The notes under the pieces: generated by a model
The model's database searches: none
Seen by the model: only the letters and a program-made list of their open reading frames with translations
What the model was told of the DNA's origin: nothing
Source of the DNA: Psychrosphaera haliotis
Lineage (GTDB): Bacteria > Pseudomonadota > Gammaproteobacteria > Enterobacterales > Alteromonadaceae
NCBI RefSeq assembly: GCF_009728465.1
Contig: NZ_WOCD01000002.1
Coordinates: 124,001-188,000, forward strand
Reading direction: 5' to 3'
DNA length: 64,000 nucleotides
Made by a program: the position numbers and the translations under genes
Shown here: piece after piece, positions 30,679 to 40,327 of the stretch
Position numbering within the stretch: position 1 is the first letter of the stretch
How the letters are laid out: every line of letters begins with the position of its first letter

Positions 30679-33091
30679 TTGGAACCTTGTTTTCACTGTG
30701 GCTCAGAAGTTTTAGAAAGCGGAGAGCCACTGTACATAAAAAAAGATGAACAACCGCACCCGGTTTGTTGCCGCGGATGCAAAGCTATTACTGAACATAT
30801 TTTGGGTAATGGTTTGTCTAGCTATTATGAGTACCGCTCAGAACTTGCTTCAAAACCAATGGATGAATACGATAATACTTCCTACGATATTTACGCAGAT
30901 AAGTCATATTTAGGGCTTATTGCATCGGAAAAAGATGGTATCCATCATATCACCTTGTCGATTGAGCATATTCACTGTGCTGCTTGTGCTTGGTTAATCG
31001 AACAGTCTTTAACAAGCATTCCAGGCATTGTAAAAATCACCGTTAATACTATCAGCCAGCGGGCTACTTTACAGTGGGACAACAGCTTAGTATCACTCAA
31101 CGTTATCTTAAAGCGCTTTGACAGCATCGGTTATCCTGCGACCCCATTTAAAGTTTCAGATATAGAAGTCACGTTAAAAAACAAAGAAAAACAATACATT
31201 AAACGACTGGGTGTGGCTGGGTTGTTCACTATGCAAGTGATGATGTTAGCGGTTGCCATGTATTTTGGTGCTTTTGAAAGTATGGAAAGTCATCAAGTCG
31301 GTTACTTTAAGTGGATTAGCTTTCTGCTATCTATGCCAGTAATTTTATATTCAGCGGTCCCTTTTCTTACCGGTGCGATAAGTGCAATAAAAGCAAAGAC
31401 ATTAAATATGGACGTGCCTGTATCTGTTGCTATTTACGGTGCATTTATCGCAAGCTTGTATCAGCTAATTGAAAACGGCATGGATGGCTCTAAAGGCGAA
31501 GTGTTTTTTGAAAGCATCTCTATGTTTACATTCCTTCTGTTGATAGGGAAATATCTTGAGTTTCAGAGCAAAGAGCAAGGCTATTTTATCAAACTCTAAC
31601 CTCTCGGCGTCTTTACCCTCTACAGTAAATAAAGTAACAGACGACACAGAAACAACTGTATTAGTTAAAGATATCGTTATTGGCGATTTAGTAAACATTA
31701 AGGCCGGTGAAAAAATAGCTATCGATGGTGTAATTGTTGATGGTCAAACACAAGTTAATGAATCAGTGTTAACAGGCGAATTTGCACCAATACGAAAAAT
31801 GAAACACGATACCGTGTTAGCAGGAAGCGTAAATTCCGATGGCTTTGTAACCGTTAAAGTAACCGCTGTTGGCCAAGATACTGCGTTATCAGAAATTAAC
31901 GCTATGCAAGAGTCTTTTGCAGACTTCAAACCGAAATATAGTCAAGTGGCTGACCGAGTTGCCCATTGGTTTGTGCTGGCACAGCTTGTTATTTCTGTAA
32001 TTACTTATGTTTTCTGGAGTCAAACGAGTCCTGCTGATGCTTTATGGATATCGCTATCAGTATTAGTGGCCACCTGCCCTTGTGCACTAAGCCTTGCTAC
32101 CCCAACGGCTTATACTTGTGTGTTATCAACGTTATCAAAAAGCGGCATTCTAATAAAAGATGCAATTGCTTTTGACCGCCTTAATCACATCGACACGGTT
32201 ATCTTTGATAAAACCGGCACACTATCGGAAGGTAAATTTTCTATAACTAAAGTAATTTGGGAAAACGAGAATATCCCAAATGGCGTCACTGAAACAAAAA
32301 TACTAAGTTACATACACTTGCTTGAAAAATATTCGGAACACCCAATTTCGAAAGCATTCTCAAAAGAAGCACTAAAGATAGATATGATAGATACCAGCAA
32401 CGATAAAGTATTTAATGTCGATGTCGTTATGGGTAAAGGCATTTCTGGGAAAATTAACAGCTTAAATATTAAAATAGGCAGTGCTGAGTTTTGTGGTGTA
32501 GAAGCAAGTGATGTTAACGTTTATGTTGTGATCAACGATAAGCTTGTTGTGCGCTTTTTAGCGGAAGATAAATTGCGTGAGGACGCTCAAAAAACTCTAA
32601 ACGCGCTAAACGAATTAGGTAAAAACTTAATCATGCTAACGGGTGACTCAAGTATTCATGCCGCTAAATTGGTACACAGTTTACCTCTAAAAGAAGTGAG
32701 AACTGGTTGTTCACCAAAGTTTAAAGCAAACTATATACAAGAACTACAAAAGCAAGGCCAATCTACTCTTATGGTTGGAGATGGGATTAATGACGCCCCT
32801 GTACTTGCAAGTTCCGATGTAAGTCTAGCAATGGGTGATGGTGCTGATATTACAAAACAAGTAGCCGATGTGATTGTGGCGAACAACTCCTTAAACGCTG
32901 TTGCTACTCTACTTGAAAATGCTGCTAAAACCCGTCGTATCATTAAACAGAATTTATATTGGGCGTTAGTTTATAATTTAAGTATATTACCCGTTGCTAT
33001 GATGGGTTTCGTTCCTCCCTATATCGCAGTAATAGGCATGTCCGCTAGTTCCATTATTGTAGTGAGCAACTCGTTGAGGTTATTAAAATGA
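30679..33091 (+). CDS. ccoI: Copper-translocating P1B-type ATPase for cbb3 assembly (frameshifted)
   Basis: About 803 residues after repair. The N-terminal ATPase-binding cysteine domain (CFHCG...CCRGCKA) is followed by a heavy-metal domain (HIHCAACAWLIEQ), eight membrane helices, the actuator segment VNESVLTGEF, the CPC ion site ATCPCALSLATP, the phosphorylation site DKTGT, HPISKAF and GDGINDAP. It supplies copper to the cbb3 oxidase. The start is TTG at 30679; no ATG fits. The frame shifts +1 near 31560-31566: removing one base gives LEFRAKSKAILSNS. Its stop overlaps ccoS in ATGA. Confidence 0.94.
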
Positions 33092-33318
33092 ATATCATCT
33101 ACTATCTAATCCCAGTCGCTATTTTGTTTATGGTCATTGGCGTTATCGCGTTTTTTTGGGCAACAAAGTCAGAGCAATTTGAAGACCTAGAGAAGCAGGG
33201 TTTATCAATTTTAATGGATGACGTAAAGCCAGCTAAAACTGATACAGGTGACGAAACAACAGCAGCAATAAAAACTGCGCCGTTAGAGTCTGCGTCAAGT
33301 TCAAAAAATGAACTTTAA
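33088..33318 (+). CDS. ccoS: cbb3-type oxidase assembly protein CcoS
   Basis: A 76-residue protein: one N-terminal helix (YLIPVAILFMVIGVIAFFW) followed by the family signature ATKSEQFEDLEKQG and a short polar tail. CcoS is needed for cofactor insertion into the cbb3 oxidase. It overlaps ccoI by four bases (ATGA), so the two are translationally coupled. Confidence 0.92.
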   Translation: MNIIYYLIPVAILFMVIGVIAFFWATKSEQFEDLEKQGLSILMDDVKPAKTDTGDETTAAIKTAPLESASSSKNEL

Positions 33319-33356
33319 ATGTTTAGCCGTAAACATACCCCTGGCCAAATAACTCA

Positions 33357-34030
33357 GTGACCTTATTAATAACGGCATTCATCATGGGGCTAATGGGCGT
33401 TGCACATTGTGTTGCGATGTGTGGCTCTCTTTCTATGGCGCTTGGTTTTTCTGTTCCTCATAACAAAAGTTTTATTACCTATGCCAGTGTCATTAGTGTC
33501 TCTAGGATTTTGGGATACGGCTTTATTGGTTTTATCGCAAACCTATTTACTCAATCTTTCCTCTCAATTACTAATGGCAGCGTTCTATTGCTATCGGTTG
33601 TTTCAAGTATATTTATGATTGGTATAGGTCTTCACATTGCTAAGATCTCAAATTTTGTTCTTTATGTTGAAGTTATTGGTAAACGACTGAACAAATACCT
33701 AGAACCTTTAAAGAAAAAATTCTTCCAATCGATAGCTTAGCAAAGTGTGTTGGCTATGGTTTGTTATGGGGCTTTTTGCCTTGTGGTTTAATCTATACCG
33801 CATTAACTTTGGCACTAGTTGCAGAAAGCCCAATTCACGGCGGCCTTGTAATGTTTTGTTTTGGTTTAGGCACTTTACCAGCTGTAGTCGGAATGACTGT
33901 CTTTAATAGCCAATTAAACCAACAACTGAAAAACAATAAAATTCGGCTACTTTTTGGCGCTGTGATCGTTATAATGGCGTTATATCAGTTATACCTCACA
34001 TACCAAAAGTTTACAGGATTTCAGCAATGA
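33357..34030 (+). CDS. DsbD_2/TauE-SafE-like membrane protein of the cbb3 cluster (frameshifted)
   Basis: About 224 residues with six helices after repair. [20 protein letters not shown] near the start and [20 protein letters not shown] in the middle are the two half-site signatures, with conserved cysteines, of the sulfite-exporter/DsbD_2 family often found after ccoS. A role in copper or thiol handling for cytochrome oxidase assembly is inferred. It starts at GTG 33357. The frame breaks at 33714-33722 (run of six A then TTC): one extra A or T joins EPLKKK to [13 protein letters not shown]. It overlaps fnr by four bases. Confidence 0.85.
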
Positions 34031-34752
34031 CAGGTACTAAGCAAAAACATAATTGTGGCTCTTTTTCAATTAGCTGTACCAACTGTAATTTAAGCCAGCT
34101 GTGCATTCCTTTTACACTCGAAGACAGTGAGCTGGAAAAGCTTGATGATTTAATTGAACGAAAAAAACCATATCAAAAAAATCAAACTCTGTTTGATGCG
34201 GGTCAGCCACTAAAAACCTTATTCGCTGTTCGTTCAGGTAGCTTTAAATCCTTTTTAGTGGACGATGATGGTACTGAACAAATCACAGCCTTCCACCTGC
34301 CTGGAGATATTATAGGCTTTGATGCCCTTTCCACAAATAGCCATATTACCTATTCGCAAGCGATGGAAACTTCAATGGTCTGTGAAATACCTTATACAAC
34401 TATTGAAGACCTTTCAGGGCATATGCCCAACCTTAGGCAGCAAATAACACGTTTAATGAGTAACGAAATAAAAAGCGACCAATCCATGTTTATGTTACTC
34501 AATAAAAAAACCGCCGAGCAACGGATATGCAGTTTTATTTCCACCTTATCAAATCGATTTAGCGAACGAAATTTGTCGTCAACTACCTTCAGGTTGCCAA
34601 TGACACGTGCTGAAATAGGCAATTACTTAGGACTAACGGTTGAGACAGTGAGCCGAATATTTAGTAAATTACAAAAGCTCGGCATTATTGCAATTGATGG
34701 TAAGTTTATTAGCGTGTTAGATCTCCCTAAAGTTGAGAACTTAGTTAATTAA
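34027..34752 (+). CDS. fnr: FNR family oxygen-sensing transcription regulator
   Basis: A 241-residue CRP/FNR regulator (EtrA/ANR type). The [4Fe-4S] cysteines lie in [15 protein letters not shown] (CxxC-x5-C) with the fourth in [10 protein letters not shown], so oxygen sensing is expected. [16 protein letters not shown] and [20 protein letters not shown] form the cNMP-like domain; [21 protein letters not shown] is the DNA-recognition helix, with the E-SR residues that read TTGAT half-sites. Co-located with likely targets (ccoN, uspE). It overlaps the preceding gene by four bases. Confidence 0.97.
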   Translation: MTGTKQKHNCGSFSISCTNCNLSQLCIPFTLEDSELEKLDDLIERKKPYQKNQTLFDAGQPLKTLFAVRSGSFKSFLVDDDGTEQITAFHLPGDIIGFDALSTNSHITYSQAMETSMVCEIPYTTIEDLSGHMPNLRQQITRLMSNEIKSDQSMFMLLNKKTAEQRICSFISTLSNRFSERNLSSTTFRLPMTRAEIGNYLGLTVETVSRIFSKLQKLGIIAIDGKFISVLDLPKVENLVN

Positions 34753-34767
34753 AAGAACGTTCATTTA

Positions 34768-34806
34768 TTGATTTACTTCAATGTTTTCATAACCAAATTC
34801 TATTAT
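34768..34806 (+). promoter_or_regulatory. FNR-like box and -10 element before uspE
   Basis: TTGATTTACTTCAA (34768-34781) matches the FNR consensus at 9 of 10 positions. TATTAT at 34801-34806 would serve as the -10 element 19 bases downstream, and the uspE start is 43 bases further on. This resembles the arrangement before ccoN, which suggests that the neighbouring Fnr controls both. Confidence 0.6.
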
Positions 34807-34848
34807 TTTTACTAGACTTAAACTGTTAGGGAAAATTAAGGATAGATT

Positions 34849-35772
34849 ATGAATAATTTTAAAAATGTTTTAGTTGTAATAGACCCCACAGAAGATAACC
34901 AAAAGGCTTTTTCAAGAGCCTTAGAACTTGCTGAAAAGCAACCGATTAGCATCACTCTATTTCTTTCCATTTATGATTTTTCTTACGAAATGACGACAAT
35001 GTTGTCTTCAGATGAGCGTCATAACATGCGAGACGCTGTAATTGCAGATAGAACAGCGTGGTTAGAAGACTTAGTAAAAGAGAACCAGACTGATATCAAT
35101 GTGTTAAGTAAAGTTGTTTGGCACAATCGCCCCTACGAAAGCATAATCAAAGAAGTCATCGACGGTAATTATGACTTAGTTATCAAAGGAACGCATAGCC
35201 ACGACACGTTAAAGTCCGTACTGTTTACTCCTACCGATTGGCACCTACTTAGAAAGTGCCCTGTTTCAGTGTTACTGGTTAAAGAACACGCATGGCCAGC
35301 GCATGGCAAAGTATTAGCAGCCGTTAGTGCTGGAGTTGAAGACGAACAACATCAAGACTTAAATAATTTAATTATTAGCAATGCAATCAGCATGGCTGAC
35401 TTATTAGAGTCTGATACACACCTTATGAATGCGTACCCTCCAACGCCTGTTAACATTGCTGTGGAAATTCCTGAGTTTGACCCTAATGAATATAACTCAA
35501 CTATGAAAAGCTTTCATGTGAAGTCCATGGAGAGCTTAGCGAACAAACATCAGGTACCTAGCACTCGATGCCATGTTATAGAAGGTATGCCGGAAGATGT
35601 AATACCTAGAGTAGCAAAAGATTTAGACGCTGAGCTAGTGGTCATGGGGACTGTTGGCCGTCAAGGTATCACTGCTGCGCTTATTGGGAATACCGCAGAA
35701 CATGTAATGGACAACATTAATTGTGACCTATTAGCCATTAAGCCATCGGACTTTGATTGCCCGATCAAATAG
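34849..35772 (+). CDS. uspE: Universal stress protein E
   Basis: A 307-residue tandem universal stress protein with two Usp domains (about residues 3-145 and 155-300). NVLVVIDPTEDNQKAFSRAL opens the first, with DLVIKGTHSHD; the second ends in LVVMGTVGRQGITAALIGNT, a typical ATP-binding G-x9-G-(S/T)-like loop. UspE is linked to stress survival, motility and adhesion in E. coli and is commonly next to fnr. It has its own FNR-like promoter. Confidence 0.94.
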   Translation: MNNFKNVLVVIDPTEDNQKAFSRALELAEKQPISITLFLSIYDFSYEMTTMLSSDERHNMRDAVIADRTAWLEDLVKENQTDINVLSKVVWHNRPYESIIKEVIDGNYDLVIKGTHSHDTLKSVLFTPTDWHLLRKCPVSVLLVKEHAWPAHGKVLAAVSAGVEDEQHQDLNNLIISNAISMADLLESDTHLMNAYPPTPVNIAVEIPEFDPNEYNSTMKSFHVKSMESLANKHQVPSTRCHVIEGMPEDVIPRVAKDLDAELVVMGTVGRQGITAALIGNTAEHVMDNINCDLLAIKPSDFDCPIK

Positions 35773-35831
35773 TTGTTAAATCGGCAGGCATAGGTAAAAT
35801 AGGCGCCCTTTTATACTAGACGCAGTTTAAC

Positions 35832-36725
35832 ATGAACAATACAGACCCTAGAAAAGCTATCCACGAGCAAAATAAACTTGAGAAAAGATTACGTAATCGT
35901 GTGGGTAAAGCAATAGCTGAATACAATATGATTGAAGAGTCTGATGTTGTGATGGCAGCCATTAGCGGCGGAAAAGACTCCTTCGCTATGTTGGATATTC
36001 TGATTGCACTGCAAAAGTCTGCGCCTATCGACTTTAAAATAATTGCAGTGAACTTAGACCAGAAGCAACCAGGGTTTCCTGAGCATATATTGCCTGCCTA
36101 TTTTGAGTCTTTAGATATTCCTTACTATATTGTAGATAAAGATACGTACTCAATTGTAAAAGAAAAAGTACCTGAAGGTAAAACAACCTGTGGATTATGT
36201 TCAAGGTTAAGAAGAGGGACTTTATATTCTTTTGCAGAGTCTATTGGCGCGACAAAAATTGCGCTAGGCCATCATATGGATGACATGGTAGAAACAATGT
36301 TCTTAAACATGTTTCATGGGGCAAAGTTAAAATCTATGCCACCAAAGTTAAGGTCTGACGATAAAAGAAATGTCGTTATTCGCCCATTAGCATTTTGTCG
36401 TGAAAAAGACTTAATAAAATACGCTGAGCATAAAGCCTACCCTATCATTCCTTGTAACCTTTGTGGCTCTCAGGAGAACCTGCAACGTCAGTCTATCAAA
36501 GCGATGTTGACAGAGTGGGATAACCAAACGCCAGGTAGAATAGAAAATATCTTTAACTCAATGAAAAGCGTGAGCTTAAGTCAATTAGCCGATGGTGAGC
36601 TTTTTGATTTTAAAAACCTTCCTATTGATCGTAGCGAAGAACGCAAAGAATATGAGTTTAGCGAAGCCACCGTGTCTTCTTCAAATATAGATGAGTCTCT
36701 AATTATTGATGTGACCCACGTTTAA
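35832..36725 (+). CDS. ttcA: tRNA 2-thiocytidine(32) synthetase TtcA
   Basis: A 297-residue PP-loop ATPase that thiolates cytidine 32 of certain tRNAs using an Fe-S cluster. The PP-loop is [13 protein letters not shown] (about residues 42-54). The cluster cysteines are in [12 protein letters not shown] and IPCNLCGSQ, and [18 protein letters not shown] is conserved. The usual position after fnr/uspE is kept. A strong bidirectional terminator follows. Confidence 0.96.
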   Translation: MNNTDPRKAIHEQNKLEKRLRNRVGKAIAEYNMIEESDVVMAAISGGKDSFAMLDILIALQKSAPIDFKIIAVNLDQKQPGFPEHILPAYFESLDIPYYIVDKDTYSIVKEKVPEGKTTCGLCSRLRRGTLYSFAESIGATKIALGHHMDDMVETMFLNMFHGAKLKSMPPKLRSDDKRNVVIRPLAFCREKDLIKYAEHKAYPIIPCNLCGSQENLQRQSIKAMLTEWDNQTPGRIENIFNSMKSVSLSQLADGELFDFKNLPIDRSEERKEYEFSEATVSSSNIDESLIIDVTHV

Positions 36726-36747
36726 AACGTTAATAGTTTCGCTCATT

Positions 36748-36775
36748 AAAAAAGGAGGCTCTAGCCTCCTTTTTT
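36748..36775. terminator. Bidirectional terminator between ttcA and glnS
   Basis: A 12-bp perfect stem AAAAAAGGAGGC/GCCTCCTTTTTT (36748-36759 with 36764-36775) with TCTA loop lies between two convergent genes; both strands show a T-tract after the stem. Confidence 0.93.
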
Positions 36776-36804
36776 GTTTTCATCAAATAGAATTACATTT
36801 GAAT

Positions 36805-38472
36805 CTATTTATCACCGTTGCCCCAAGAGTCTCTTAAACCAACCGTTTTGTTGAATATCATCTTGCCTTCGTCGTTAGTTTTTCCGTCAAAACAGTAATA
36901 ACCCAGACGCTCAAACTGATAACCTTGCTGTGCTTCTGCATTCAATAGACTAGGCTCTATATAACCTTTTCTAATGACTAAAGATTCAGGGTTTAGAACC
37001 GTTGTAAAATCTTCTTCTGCAGCTGGATTTGGTACCGTAAATAAACGGTCGTAATCTCTAATTTCTGCTTCTACGCCTTCTGACGCTGAAACCCAATGGA
37101 TAACACCTTTAGCTTTACGACCATCCGCAGGTAATTTACCTAGAGTTGTAGGGTCATATTCACAGTAAACTGTTGTTACGTTACCCTCTTCGTCTTGATC
37201 AAAGCGAACGGCCTTTACAAAGTAGGCATTACGTAATCTAACTTCTTTATCAATTACTAAGCGCTTATACTTTTTATTGGCACTTTCACGGAAATCTTCA
37301 CGCTCGATGTAAATCTCTTTACTGAATGGAACCTTGCGTGTACCCATTTCTTCTTTATTTGGGTGATTTGGCGCATCAATCCACTCTACATGCCCATCAG
37401 GCAAGTTTTCAATCACAAGTTTAATAGGATCAACTACTGCCAACGCTCTTGGCGCAGCTTCGTTTAAATCTTCTCTGATACAAGCTTCTAACATGCCCAT
37501 TTCAACCATGTTATCTACTTTTGTGACACCAATACGCTTACAGAATTCCGTCACTGAACCAGGTGTATAACCTCTGCGCTTTAGGCCAGCTATTGTAGGC
37601 ATACGAGGGTCATTCCAACCTTCTACATGTCCGTCTGTCACTAACGTATTTAATTTACGTTTACTCATAAGAGTATACTCAAGGTTTAGCCTTGAAAACT
37701 CATACTGATGAGGGCGTGATTCTATTGAAATATTGTCCAATACCCAGTCATATAAACGCCTGTTATCCTGGAATTCCAGTGTACAAAGAGAATGCGTAAT
37801 GTTTTCTAATGCATCGGAAATACAGTGCGTGAAGTCATACATTGGGTAAATGCACCACTTGTCACCGGTTTGATGATGATTTACAAATCGAATTCTATAA
37901 ATAACTGGATCGCGCATGCAGATAAAGCTAGAGGCCATATCAATTTTGGCACGTAAACAACATTCGCCTTCTTTAAACTTACCGTCTCTCATTTCGTGAA
38001 ATAGTTTTAAGTTTTCTTCTGGTGATGTTTCTCTGTAAGGACTATTTTGGCCCGGCAACTTCAAAGAACCGCGCATTTCACGTATTTTTTCTTGACTAGA
38101 AAACTCTACGTAAGCAAGCCCTTTATTAATAAGCTCTTCTGCATATCCAAATAATTGATCAAAGTAGTTTGACGAATAACAAATGTCACCGTCCCACTTA
38201 AAGCCTAACCAATTTACGTCTTCTTTAATGGCATTAACGTAATCAATGTCTTCTTTTTCTGGGTTCGTATCATCAAATCGTAAGTTACAAAGACCATTAT
38301 AGTCCTGGGCAATACCAAAGTTTAATACGATAGATTTAGCATGACCTATATGAAGAAAACCGTTCGGCTCAGGTGGAAACCGAGTATGTGTCGTTTTATG
38401 CTTACCAGCTGCTAAATCCGCATCTATAATGTTGCGAATGAAATTCGATGGGCGATTCTCAGTCTCCGCCAT
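36805..38472 (-). CDS. glnS: Glutaminyl-tRNA synthetase
   Basis: A 555-residue class I synthetase, nearly the length of the E. coli enzyme (554). The ATP-site motifs are [15 protein letters not shown] (HIGH) and LMSKRKL (KMSKS-type). [15 protein letters not shown] and the C-terminal anticodon-binding beta-barrels ([18 protein letters not shown]) are typical of GlnRS rather than GluRS. Upstream of it is a 293-base AT-rich divergent region shared with the DUF2884 gene. Confidence 0.98.
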   Translation of the reverse strand: MAETENRPSNFIRNIIDADLAAGKHKTTHTRFPPEPNGFLHIGHAKSIVLNFGIAQDYNGLCNLRFDDTNPEKEDIDYVNAIKEDVNWLGFKWDGDICYSSNYFDQLFGYAEELINKGLAYVEFSSQEKIREMRGSLKLPGQNSPYRETSPEENLKLFHEMRDGKFKEGECCLRAKIDMASSFICMRDPVIYRIRFVNHHQTGDKWCIYPMYDFTHCISDALENITHSLCTLEFQDNRRLYDWVLDNISIESRPHQYEFSRLNLEYTLMSKRKLNTLVTDGHVEGWNDPRMPTIAGLKRRGYTPGSVTEFCKRIGVTKVDNMVEMGMLEACIREDLNEAAPRALAVVDPIKLVIENLPDGHVEWIDAPNHPNKEEMGTRKVPFSKEIYIEREDFRESANKKYKRLVIDKEVRLRNAYFVKAVRFDQDEEGNVTTVYCEYDPTTLGKLPADGRKAKGVIHWVSASEGVEAEIRDYDRLFTVPNPAAEEDFTTVLNPESLVIRKGYIEPSLLNAEAQQGYQFERLGYYCFDGKTNDEGKMIFNKTVGLRDSWGNGDK

Positions 38473-38765
38473 TTTTAAACCCTTATTATTCTATGAATTA
38501 GTTTGAGTATACCACTATGCTCATTGGTTACGCCAAGCATAAACTGTTGTTTGAACACTTTTAAAACAAATAAAATCAGATACTTTAGATATGGGCAAAA
38601 TTACTAATAACTAGTCCATTTCACCAACAAATTACAATTAATAAAACTTAAAAATATACTAAAAGCGCTTGAATCCCCTAGTCAGCCTAGGTATAAGAAA
38701 ATGGCACAATGCTTGATACACTAAACCCAGTATTTAGAATAATTAAAATTTAAATTGGAAATAAA

Positions 38766-39545
38766 ATGAAAAAATCATCTTTAGTTTTTGGCTTAATTGC
38801 CGCGCCAGCATTGTTAGTTTCGAGTGCTACTTTTGCTCATAACGACGGCATTGTTACCGAACAATGTGATGTTACCTTTAAGAACAAAGTGTCTATTACG
38901 CCTGAACACATTTTAGTGATCAAAGGTAACCAAACTATTTATGATATTTATAACAATGACACTATTTTTTATAAAGGCGAACAAATTAAATTAACCGCAT
39001 CTGATAATGCGCTTATTAGCCGTTTTTCAAACGAAACCCGTTCGCTAATACCTACCATTACGGAAATTGCTTTAGAGGCAGTTGGTATTGCATTTGACGG
39101 AATAAATGCAGGTTTAGGTCAGTTTGGAGATTCAACAAAGCTAGATTCAAAATTAGCCAATGTAAAAGAACGCCTAGAAGAGAAATTTGCCAACCAAGAC
39201 GGACATTACACTTTTGAAGAAGGCTCCTTTAATATGGACTTTGCAGATGAAGAGTTGGACAAAGCAATTGGCGAAGTCGTTGAGCAAGCTCTACCTTCAG
39301 TAATTGGCGGCGTGTTTCAAATGCTAGGCGAAGCTATAGCAAATGGCGATACTGATTTTACTGAACTAGAAAATTTAGAAGCAAACATTGAGCAAGAAAT
39401 TGAGGCCAGAGCGGAACTATTAGAGGAGAAAGCGGATATAGTTTGCGATAAAGTTGAAGAGTTAGTTTTCCTAGAGAAACAAATACAAGCTGCACATCCA
39501 GACTTAGCTGACTTTGACTTAATCGATGTTAAGCATAAAAATTAG
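38766..39545 (+). CDS. DUF2884 (YggN-like) exported protein
   Basis: A 259-residue protein with signal peptide MKKSSLVFGLIAAPALLVSSATFA. The conserved core EQCDVTFKNKVSITPEHILV (about residues 32-50), QTIYDIYNNDTIFYKGEQI and TRSLIPTITEIALEAVGIAF identify the DUF2884/YggN family. The C-terminal 70 residues are strongly acidic and predicted helical/coiled-coil (LENLEANIEQEIEARAELL). A periplasmic place is inferred. The function of the family is unknown. Confidence 0.82.
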   Translation: MKKSSLVFGLIAAPALLVSSATFAHNDGIVTEQCDVTFKNKVSITPEHILVIKGNQTIYDIYNNDTIFYKGEQIKLTASDNALISRFSNETRSLIPTITEIALEAVGIAFDGINAGLGQFGDSTKLDSKLANVKERLEEKFANQDGHYTFEEGSFNMDFADEELDKAIGEVVEQALPSVIGGVFQMLGEAIANGDTDFTELENLEANIEQEIEARAELLEEKADIVCDKVEELVFLEKQIQAAHPDLADFDLIDVKHKN

Positions 39546-39578
39546 ACGCTTAAGAAACCTAGATATATAACCTCTAAA

Positions 39579-39610
39579 GAGTCCAAGCGTTAGGAACAGT
39601 GCTTGGACTC
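39579..39610. terminator. Terminator-like hairpin between convergent genes
   Basis: A perfect 10-bp inverted repeat GAGTCCAAGC/GCTTGGACTC with a 12-base loop lies between the convergent DUF2884 and LysE genes. T-tracts are weak on both sides (ATTTAAAA on plus, TTTAGAGG on minus). Confidence 0.6.
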
Positions 39611-39643
39611 ATTTAAAACGTATAAAACTTATAAAACCAACGT

Positions 39644-40306
39644 TTAGAACAAGCCTATAATTCGCGAACCAAACTCACTTATTAGTATGTTTATCGCTAA
39701 CAATATCAATACCCACCCCATTACTCGATCAAATAAGTAGGCATTCTTGCTAAACAACTTCCTTACAGACTCTTTAGAAAGCACCAAAGACAAACAGCAG
39801 AACCAGGCGGTTGTCGCAATAGCTAAATAAACACCATACGCCCCTTTGATAATTAATGGCGTTTCTAACGAAACCACCACAGTAAACAATGATAGAAAGA
39901 ACAGTGTCGCTTTTGGGTTAAGTCCGTTGGTCATAAACCCCAAAGCAAAGGCTTTTTTGTCAGAAATACTAGTTACCTTCATCTGACTTTCGCTGTTTGT
40001 TTGAAGATGCGCCTTAGAACGTATCGCGCTTAAGCCTATATTAATTAGAAACAAAGAAGCAATAACGATTAACACGTCATATAACCAAGGCGTTGCATTG
40101 ATTATCAAGCCAATACCAGCCAATGCATAAGCAACGTGAATAAATATCGCCGTCCCAACACCTACTGACGTTATTAATGCGGCTCGTTTGCCATATTGAA
40201 TAGAATGTTTCATAACAATCGCAAAGTCAGGCCCTGGACTCGCTACAGCAAAAATGTGAGCTATTGCAATCGTAGCAAACTCTAGTGCATATTTTGTAAG
40301 GTCCAT
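39644..40306 (-). CDS. LysE/RhtB family amino-acid exporter
   Basis: A 220-residue membrane protein with about six helices. The N-terminal signature HIFAVASPGPDFAIVMKHSI and the middle FALGFMTNGLNPKATLFFLS are diagnostic for the LysE/RhtB translocators, which export amino acids or their analogues. The substrate cannot be told. It is transcribed from the minus strand 21 bases after ydiJ, so it may be co-transcribed with it. Confidence 0.9.
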   Translation of the reverse strand: MDLTKYALEFATIAIAHIFAVASPGPDFAIVMKHSIQYGKRAALITSVGVGTAIFIHVAYALAGIGLIINATPWLYDVLIVIASLFLINIGLSAIRSKAHLQTNSESQMKVTSISDKKAFALGFMTNGLNPKATLFFLSLFTVVVSLETPLIIKGAYGVYLAIATTAWFCCLSLVLSKESVRKLFSKNAYLFDRVMGWVLILLAINILISEFGSRIIGLF

Positions 40307-40327
40307 CTATACCTATTCCTAGTAATT

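Noticed and set aside
31540-31600. Programmed frameshift in ccoI
   Set aside because: No slippery heptamer in phase at the break, and the required shift is +1 without a shifty stop; an inserted base is simpler.
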